Positions 59,501 to 64,000 of a stretch of 64,000 nt of DNA are shown one piece after another (within the stretch, counting starts at the first letter, position 1; every line of letters starts with the position of its first letter). The translations under genes were made by a program, and so were the position numbers. Origin of the DNA: Atrichornis clamosus (taxonomy: Eukaryota > Chordata > Aves > Passeriformes > Menuridae); NCBI GenBank assembly GCA_013400975.1, contig WBMZ01004781.1, positions 310,001-374,000 of the forward strand, in the 5' to 3' direction. The notes under the pieces were generated by a model that saw only the letters and a program-made list of their open reading frames with translations, was not told the origin of the DNA and made no database searches.

Positions 59501-62500
59501 CTATGGTGGCATTTGTGCACTATGCACTGCATAGCACAACTGATTGACAAAGTTTCTTCATTCAACTTTTCATAGATATTTAATGCTTACAATAATGTCC
59601 TAAAGAGTTTCTGAAAAGTGTACAAAATTTCTGTCTGTGCTATTCCAGCAGCTGAACTCCACACGTCACCAAACCAAAAACACTTTCTTAATCCCAAAGA
59701 TTCCATTTCTCTTTTGGAGCACAAATAAATGAAATCCATAATTAAGACTGCAATGTGTTAAAGTTCACAACTTTCCTTTAACTATACTAAAACAAGAAAA
59801 AAATAATTCTAGAAATATATTACATTGTAATATTTTGCCTTCCTCAATAAATAAAACCCCTAAGAAACCCCAGCAGCCTTCAAAACTTCTGTCTCTTCTT
59901 TCATAATTTTTTTTTCTTCAAATTACTCCTAGCTCATACAGGGTATTAACACTACTTAAAAATCCAGACAGTGCATTAAAAAACCCCACAAGATCGTGGG
60001 ATATTTTATGAACAATCATCAGAAAAGCTGAGAACTCTAAGAAAAAGACAAGTCTTCAAAATCACTAACCAAACATCACACTGTCAGCTTATAATGCTGC
60101 CAGAACCCATCAGTGAAAATTCTCTAGAACGTTACTTACTTGAAAGGGATACTCAAATGCTTCAGACTACTGCCTACTCTGTCTTTTTCAAAGAAGCATG
60201 AAGGATAGATAATATCTATGTTTGTATGATAAAAAATTCAGGATGCGTTTTCAACAAAAAAAAAAAAAAGCCTAGACTCATAAGCTATACATCTGGAGGC
60301 TACTGTAAAAGGTGCAAGTCACATCTTATAATAAAAATATACTGAAAAAACTATATACTGAAAATATACTGAAAAATATGCAGAAAAGACTGCGTATAAA
60401 AAATGGTAATTTACTTCCCTCTTAACAGCTTAATGCATGCTTCTGGTGTGCATCTGATAACAAATCAAACCATGATAGTTTGCTGGCTCACAACCAAAAA
60501 TTATTTACTACAAAATAATTCATAATCAAGTCATATCTATGTTCACTTTGGCCACCATCAATCTGTTGTTCCTTCACTAGCCTCTTCTTTCTTTTCTCTA
60601 CCAGCAGTGTGATACAGTCTGACACGTGTCTCCATTCACAGGAATCTCTGTCCCAGAGAACCTTCAGCACTATGTAGTAGAAATAAGAATCCAAAAAGCT
60701 GTTTATAAATCCTAAGATAACATCACTTTGTGAAGAGCAGGCTTTTCACAGTCGGGGTGCAGGAGAAAAAGAAGTAAAATGAAATTGGGAAACATGTCAA
60801 TGGTCTGACTGTGATATGGGAAGAAGAAATACTAACAGTCTGAAACTTCTAGAACAGCCAAATCAAAGGTCAAAAAACAAGAAAGATACTAACATAGGTC
60901 TGTCAGAAAGAAAAAAGTCACCAGTGATGATACAGGAGTGGTCTCTGTTACATATCCTGATACAAGAATGGTTTCTTTCAGATTAATTTATTCGGCACCA
61001 CCCTAAGAAGCCACAGGTGTAGCAAAAAGTAATTTTTTTTAAAAATCCTCTTGGAAACTCATGTGTTTAATTTTGCATTTGCCACTATATAGTGTTTTAA
61101 AATATTTATGATGAACAATAACAATACCAAAACTGTTAGCTAACGTGAAAAAAAAATTAAAATCTTTGTGCTTATTTGCATCTTACAGTTATCTTAGTGA
61201 AAGTGATTCTATGATTCTAAGTGTTAGTTATCAGCACTAATTATTTAGTAAAGTTATACCAATGAGCTAACTGGCATATGTTCATTTCATGGACTTTTAC
61301 TGAGCAAATCTGTAATCTACGTCAGAACTGCATGCTTTAACTACCACATCATTCAGACATTTTGAATCTGAAGGTGGTCTCGTCATCGATTGCTAAGACA
61401 CATCATTTTGCTCAAGTCAAACATGAATGAAGGAGCCAGTGGAAGACACGATGGGAGGGAAAAGCAGGGAGCAAATGATCTAGTAGGATGCAAGTATGTG
61501 GAAACAGTTACGTGGGTGATGTAGGATGAGTGTGCTACGTCATGGAGAGGAGCTACCTGGTCTCATTTGCACTGCTGAGAGGTTTGGGTTGAGCTGAGTC
61601 GCTACCGACGGGAGCGGGGCGACTGACAGCAACACTGCCATGGCTCCGCGCATCGCAAGGGACACTCCGCGTGCTGTGGCAAGGAGAAAAACTTCAGGAA
61701 CAGTTTTAAAAAAAATGTATGGAGTTGAAAGTTTGTTTTAGAAATAAAATATTTAAGTGTGTATAATGATGCCTGATTTTACAAGTTTTTTCAAGTACAT
61801 GAAGACTTTTATGTGGAATAATTCTGGGTTTCGGAAGCTTCGTGAGCTGCCAACACGCACAGTAATAATAATCCTCAAAATAAAAATCTCCAAATCTTTA
61901 GAGTAGTACTTGTTTCTGCCAACAGCTAATGACTTCTGAAAAAAATGTCAAGTGTAGAATTTGTCACTGTTCTCATATTTTTGAAAAATAAGGATCTCTG
62001 TGTAAAATTATGCAAGGCCATGTTTATTTTGAATTTTTTTTTAACTATTTTTGCATTAATTCTCATGTCAACTCTTTCAAAGACAGGAGAAAATATCCAT
62101 TTGTCCTAAGCTTATCCACAGCAGGTTGGTAATGATGCAGAAATGCCACCATATTTTAGAATGCTACATTTTTAACTTCTATGTATGTAAACTACAGAAA
62201 GTACTGCCACAGGAAGTTTCGCAGACATTCAAAGTGGGGAAGTAAAAGTCCTCTTAATGAGCAGTTTTCACTGAATTAAAGATTTTAACATTGAAACACT
62301 GGTTTCAAGAAAGATAAAGGGGAGAAGAACTCCCTTCAAAGTGAGAAAGCATGCACCAATAAAAAAGCGAGTGCGCAGGCAGCAAGAAAAAGAAACTCGT
62401 ACAGATAAAGTTTAGGTCACTTACATGCTAACTTTTTCTATCTGCTTTGCCCTCAACAGGAAAGAAAAGGTGTTCCACTTACTGACAGTCAGCATAGTCA

Positions 62501-62641
62501 AGAGAGGATAAACCAGTTTAGAATGCTGCACTAATGCTAAATACCTGAAGCCTTCAGGCGTGGGGATGATGAGATGAGGATTTGGTGGATCACTGTGGCA
62601 CCGAGGCACTTTTACAGGACGGGGACTGTTTCGATGAACAG
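41506..62641 (-). CDS. MAP3K4: MAP3K4 (MEKK4/MTK1), last twelve coding exons with introns
   Basis: MAP3K4 is a cytoplasmic MAP kinase kinase kinase. In stress signalling it phosphorylates MKK3/6 and MKK4/7, feeding p38 and JNK, and in mammals it is activated by GADD45 binding to its N-terminal part (not in this window). Exons in transcript order are 62641-62545, 61673-61557, 57756-57656, 56575-56495, 54999-54808, 54134-54064, 51939-51823, 50407-50248, 43640-43518, 42965-42859, 42652-42473 and 41526-41506. All phases agree, giving 454 whole codons plus a stop. The kinase domain is complete: glycine loop [13 protein letters not shown] lysine, HRDIKGAN, DFG, YMAPE and a C-terminal ...VCTDEE. The upstream two thirds of the gene lie beyond position 64000. 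Confidence 0.96.
41527..42472 (-). other. MAP3K4: MAP3K4 last intron
   Basis: On the - strand it begins gtttgt and ends cccttcacag. No repeat or other gene was seen in it. Confidence 0.85.
42473..42652 (-). CDS. MAP3K4: MAP3K4 exon, kinase C-lobe subdomains X-XI
   Basis: On the - strand the acceptor is cgttgcag/aga and the donor tcaag/gtttgt. It has 60 codons, phase 0 at both ends: [20 protein letters not shown], continuing through [19 protein letters not shown] to LLDHPFVK. The conserved arginine of subdomain XI is in [10 protein letters not shown]. Human has Ser-His where this bird has Cys-His in DFLCHC. The donor GTTTGT is weak. Reading through it would give a divergent tail beginning VCLMTL. 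Confidence 0.95.
42859..42965 (-). CDS. MAP3K4: MAP3K4 exon, APE motif and kinase C-lobe
   Basis: On the - strand the acceptor is tttgaaag/cg and the donor ggcaag/gtaggc. It completes Ala and reads [20 protein letters not shown], then [18 protein letters not shown] lies at 42949-42957 and DIWSLG is subdomain IX. The acceptor has a poor pyrimidine tract (TATGTTGTTTGAAAG), but frame and homology fix it. Confidence 0.95.
42966..43517 (-). other. MAP3K4: MAP3K4 intron
   Basis: A short intron between the activation-loop and APE exons. Nothing recognised inside it. Confidence 0.85.
43518..43640 (-). CDS. MAP3K4: MAP3K4 exon, DFG motif and activation loop
   Basis: On the - strand the acceptor is gtttcctag/gc and the donor gcag/gtaagg. 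It has 40 codons between split codons: [20 protein letters not shown], then [20 protein letters not shown]. The DFG magnesium-binding motif is at 43588-43596. The T/S-rich stretch is the activation segment. The preceding intron is 6.6 kb and carries two CR1 copies. Confidence 0.96.
43855..43869. repeat. Poly-A run
   Basis: Fifteen A residues followed by ccaaaaccag. There is no retroposed sequence I can recognise upstream of it. Confidence 0.9.
44086..44645 (+). mobile_element. CR1 LINE 3' fragment in MAP3K4 intron
   Basis: It reads gtggccagcaggatgaggga..., with the frame [20 protein letters not shown] and [20 protein letters not shown] typical of the CR1 ORF2 C-terminus. It ends at gaggtcttttccaaccataa. 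It is antisense to MAP3K4. Confidence 0.9.
47530..47960 (+). mobile_element. Diverged CR1 LINE 3' fragment in MAP3K4 intron
   Basis: This has the order of CR1 3' landmarks in degraded form: a block beginning ccaggagagtggcatcaaga, aaagcttttcacaacggtca, attggaacagggcatctcca, and caccctgagcaatctgatct. It is older than the copy at 44086. Boundaries are approximate. Confidence 0.7.
50248..50407 (-). CDS. MAP3K4: MAP3K4 exon, hinge and HRD catalytic loop
   Basis: On the - strand the acceptor is cccacaacag/gaa and the donor aaag/gtaatg. It has 53 codons plus one base: [20 protein letters not shown], then a segment ending [14 protein letters not shown], the catalytic base motif, is at 50255-50263. 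The donor sequence AAAGGTAATGTT is repeated 19 nt further into the intron (see findings). Confidence 0.96.
50408..51822 (-). other. MAP3K4: MAP3K4 intron
   Basis: 1.4 kb AT-rich intron between kinase exons. Nothing recognised inside it. Confidence 0.85.
51823..51939 (-). CDS. MAP3K4: MAP3K4 exon, kinase N-lobe (alpha C)
   Basis: On the - strand the acceptor is tctttcag/ata and the donor cacagg/gtaaga. It has 39 codons, phase 0 at both ends: [20 protein letters not shown] and [19 protein letters not shown]. The [18 protein letters not shown] stretch carries the alpha-C helix glutamate and subdomain IV. Confidence 0.96.
51940..54063 (-). other. MAP3K4: MAP3K4 intron
   Basis: 2.1 kb AT-rich intron. 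No repeat family or gene recognised. Confidence 0.85.
54064..54134 (-). CDS. MAP3K4: MAP3K4 exon, kinase glycine loop and catalytic lysine
   Basis: On the - strand the acceptor is ttttgcag/ga and the donor gaa/gtgagt. It completes Gly and reads [20 protein letters not shown] and MKE. It therefore holds the P-loop (GEGQYGKV) and the ATP-binding lysine (codon 54067-54069) of kinase subdomains I-II. It ends in phase 0. Confidence 0.96.
54135..54807 (-). other. MAP3K4: MAP3K4 intron
   Basis: 0.7 kb intron directly before the glycine-loop exon. Nothing recognised. Confidence 0.85.
54808..54999 (-). CDS. MAP3K4: MAP3K4 exon leading into kinase domain
   Basis: On the - strand the acceptor is ctctttttag/ac and the donor attg/gtatgt. 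The exon is 192 bp with 63 complete codons. It includes [20 protein letters not shown], then the invariant [20 protein letters not shown] and [15 protein letters not shown]. This is the segment immediately N-terminal to the glycine loop. The junction glycine codon is split with the next exon. Confidence 0.96.
55000..56494 (-). other. MAP3K4: MAP3K4 intron with ancient CR1
   Basis: 1.5 kb intron. About 55465-55990 resembles a highly diverged CR1 3' part. The rest is unremarkable. Confidence 0.8.
55465..55990 (-). mobile_element. Probable ancient CR1 fragment
   Basis: The sequence shows the reverse-complement CR1 order in very diverged form: gaggcaggctggaagagatc, cctgttcccaacactctcca, gctggaatttaaaccaaaat and tctagtttaaacaaactcaa. 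Individual matches are weak, and the call rests on their order and spacing. Confidence 0.5.
56495..56575 (-). CDS. MAP3K4: MAP3K4 exon ([11 protein letters not shown]...)
   Basis: On the - strand the acceptor is tttctctag/ag and the donor aaag/gtaggt. Two bases complete a Glu codon, then 26 codons read [20 protein letters not shown] and LINQTK, with one base of the next Asp codon left. It matches the conserved segment just upstream of the kinase domain. Confidence 0.95.
56576..57655 (-). other. MAP3K4: MAP3K4 intron
   Basis: 1.1 kb AT-rich intron. Nothing recognised. Confidence 0.85.
57656..57756 (-). CDS. MAP3K4: MAP3K4 exon, Ser-rich pre-kinase segment
   Basis: On the - strand the acceptor is tttttaacag/g and the donor gaag/gtgatt. 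One base completes an Arg codon, 33 codons follow, and one base is left over. The translation runs [20 protein letters not shown] and then [13 protein letters not shown]. This is nearly identical to mammalian MAP3K4. The serine-rich stretch is a plausible phosphorylation region, which is inference. Confidence 0.95.
57757..61556 (-). other. MAP3K4: MAP3K4 intron downstream of the cassette exon
   Basis: 3.8 kb, strongly AT-rich. It has a short tandem repeat around 60336-60380 and an imperfect duplication near 60915-60985. No transposon or gene recognised. Confidence 0.8.
60336..60380. repeat. Short tandem repeat of atatactgaaaa
   Basis: Three near-identical copies of an 11-13 bp unit within MAP3K4 intron sequence. 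Confidence 0.8.
61557..61673 (-). CDS. MAP3K4: MAP3K4 frame-neutral cassette exon (39 codons)
   Basis: On the - strand the acceptor is ccttgccacag/c and the donor accag/gtagct. The exon is 117 bp, phase 2 at both ends, so skipping it preserves the frame. The translation begins [20 protein letters not shown] and ends SANETR. It aligns to the human alternatively spliced segment (STRS.PSDARSHGSP, poly-Ala, SRPSP, SSAHDTR). The mammalian alanine run is reduced to Val-Ala-Val and the exon is about 11 codons shorter. It is CpG-rich compared with the surrounding intron. It was identified from homology and splice sites, since the open frame is short. Confidence 0.88.
61674..62544 (-). other. MAP3K4: MAP3K4 intron upstream of the cassette exon
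   Basis: 0.9 kb AT-rich intron. Nothing recognised besides the splice signals. Confidence 0.8.
62545..62641 (-). CDS. MAP3K4: MAP3K4 exon, pre-kinase linker ([15 protein letters not shown]...)
   Basis: On the - strand the acceptor is gtttgcag/ct and the donor ttcag/gtattt. The split alanine codon is followed by 31 codons, starting [20 protein letters not shown] and ending TPEGF, then two bases of a split codon (phase 2). The proline-rich, basic segment matches the linker before the human kinase domain. It can splice in frame either to the 61557-61673 exon or directly to 57656-57756. Confidence 0.94.
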
Positions 62642-64000
62642 CTGCAAACATAAAAATAGATCACGTTTACCCAGACGTCAGAAAAACTCTGTTAGGGCCA
62701 TTTCAAGACACAAAATTAAAACAAATTCGTATTTCACAGAGTTAAGTGTGAACTGGCACATATTTTCTTATCCTTTAAGAAATACACAAATTATTCCAAC
62801 TTTAAATGAATCTGTTGTATGTATTAATACTTTTCATATTATTGTATTACTTAACTCGTCCATAAAATAATGAAAATTCTCCAGATAATTAAAAACTAGC
62901 AATGAGAAAATGTGTATGTACTTCACTAAAATGATTTCATTATTTCTACTTCACAAACTAATTTGTTATCTTATTACAAAATAAAAATTAACAAACCAAA
63001 TAATAATTAGAAAACCAAACAGCGTTTATTATGTTCTCTGTGCATCAGAATTAGCTTTCTCAGACAGTAATGGAAAGCAAAATGAGCTGTGGAAAAATCC
63101 CACATGACAGTTTTACCCATACTAATGCCCCCGCCAGGACAGTCTGCCACAAGGAAGTGGTACAAGACAGGGCAAAACCTAAATAAGCAGTCACTGTCCT
63201 CATGCCTAACTCATCCAATGCCTCCAAGAGCAGTCTGCAGTGTCTTTCCTCAACTCCTCCTTAATTAGTAAGAAAAATATTGTGGCAGTCACATCTCAAG
63301 ATAGCTGATTGCCCATCAAAACATGAGCCAGTACTTTCTGCCAGGCTAGGCTCCTCTCAGTGAGCTATGTTTCTGCCTCATTTGCACTACTAGAGCAAGT
63401 TAAAGATGCCAGGCCAGGCGCTGATTGCCCTGTTATAATTTGCTAATACGCTAGTGGGAGACCCAGAAGGCAGATCCTAACCCACTTCAGTGGACACAGG
63501 CTGTTTCACAAAGCAAAAAGACAGGATAAAACACCAAGAGATACACAACTGTGTATCTAGAGGCAGCAGCCTGAACACAACAGGATCCTCTGCTTTGGGA
63601 AAACGGGTAAAAATCACAGTGGGTTTAAGTCCTTCAATGTGGTACGCAAATGTAACTAGGAAGTCTTATTTTTCTCCTAATCAGGAGATTGGAATGGGTA
63701 GCTGCAATATCTGCAGCCAGGATACATCTTATGTTTAATTTCATGTGTATTAAAGTTTCAGACTGCCATTCAAGTCAGCACCATCCATCTGTGTCATCCC
63801 CTCCCCATGCCTCTGAGACAAAAGCTGTCGAGCAATTTGGTTTGTGTGATCTGCTGTGTCTGCAACAGCATTTGTAAGAGTTTCAATACGTTGGCATCAT
63901 CACGCTAGTGATTCAACTAAAACAGGCCTCCCTCTCAACAAAAGTATTAAAAGTGAACACACAGGTTTTACATTGAAGTACAGAATTTGGCTAAATTTTA
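62642..64000 (-). other. MAP3K4: MAP3K4 intron (3' part)
   Basis: Intron upstream, in transcript order, of the exon at 62545-62641. It continues beyond the window. No further MAP3K4 exon was found here. Confidence 0.75.

Noticed and set aside
1..64000. tRNA, rRNA, CRISPR or bacterial-style operon features
   Set aside because: None seen. Intron-exon structure and CR1 content show a bird nuclear locus.

Overview
The window is vertebrate nuclear DNA, and it looks avian. The interspersed repeats I can recognise are almost all CR1 LINE fragments, the dominant repeat of bird genomes, plus one solo endogenous-retrovirus LTR of a type I associate with neoavian birds. Coding sequence is a small fraction, split into short exons with GT(or GC)-AG introns. 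Two genes explain all the confidently coding DNA. They are AGPAT4 on the + strand and MAP3K4 on the - strand, arranged tail to tail as in other amniotes.

Left part, 1-37294 (+): the last seven coding exons of AGPAT4 (LPAAT-delta), from about residue 60 to the stop codon. They contain the NHX4D and EGTR acyltransferase motifs and the C-terminal membrane segments. The first coding exon lies upstream of the window. The introns hold three CR1 copies (6940-8722, 9703-10440, 15173-15950), the solo LTR (5134-5652), simple repeats, and one GC-AG intron (22629-24668).

Middle, 37295-41505: the AGPAT4 3' UTR and the MAP3K4 3' UTR face each other, with AATAAA signals on both strands. An unassigned exon-like element on the - strand lies at 40062-40117, with a possible partner at 39918-39969.

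Right part, 41506-64000 (-): the last twelve coding exons of MAP3K4 (MEKK4/MTK1), 454 codons plus the stop. They hold the complete C-terminal kinase domain (glycine loop, AMK lysine, HRD, DFG, APE) and the region just before it. One of them is a 39-codon frame-neutral exon at 61557-61673. It corresponds to the alternatively used, alanine-rich exon of mammals, but lacks the alanine tract. The introns carry CR1 copies at 44086-44645, 47530-47960 and probably 55465-55990.

The two genes are functionally unrelated: one makes phosphatidic acid, the other is a stress-MAPK kinase kinase kinase. No tRNA, rRNA, CRISPR array or bacterial-type operon was seen. The most interesting signals are the MAP3K4 cassette exon, the unassigned - strand exon-like element between the genes, the GC donor in AGPAT4, a possible AGPAT4 poison exon, and a duplicated splice donor directly after the HRD exon of MAP3K4.
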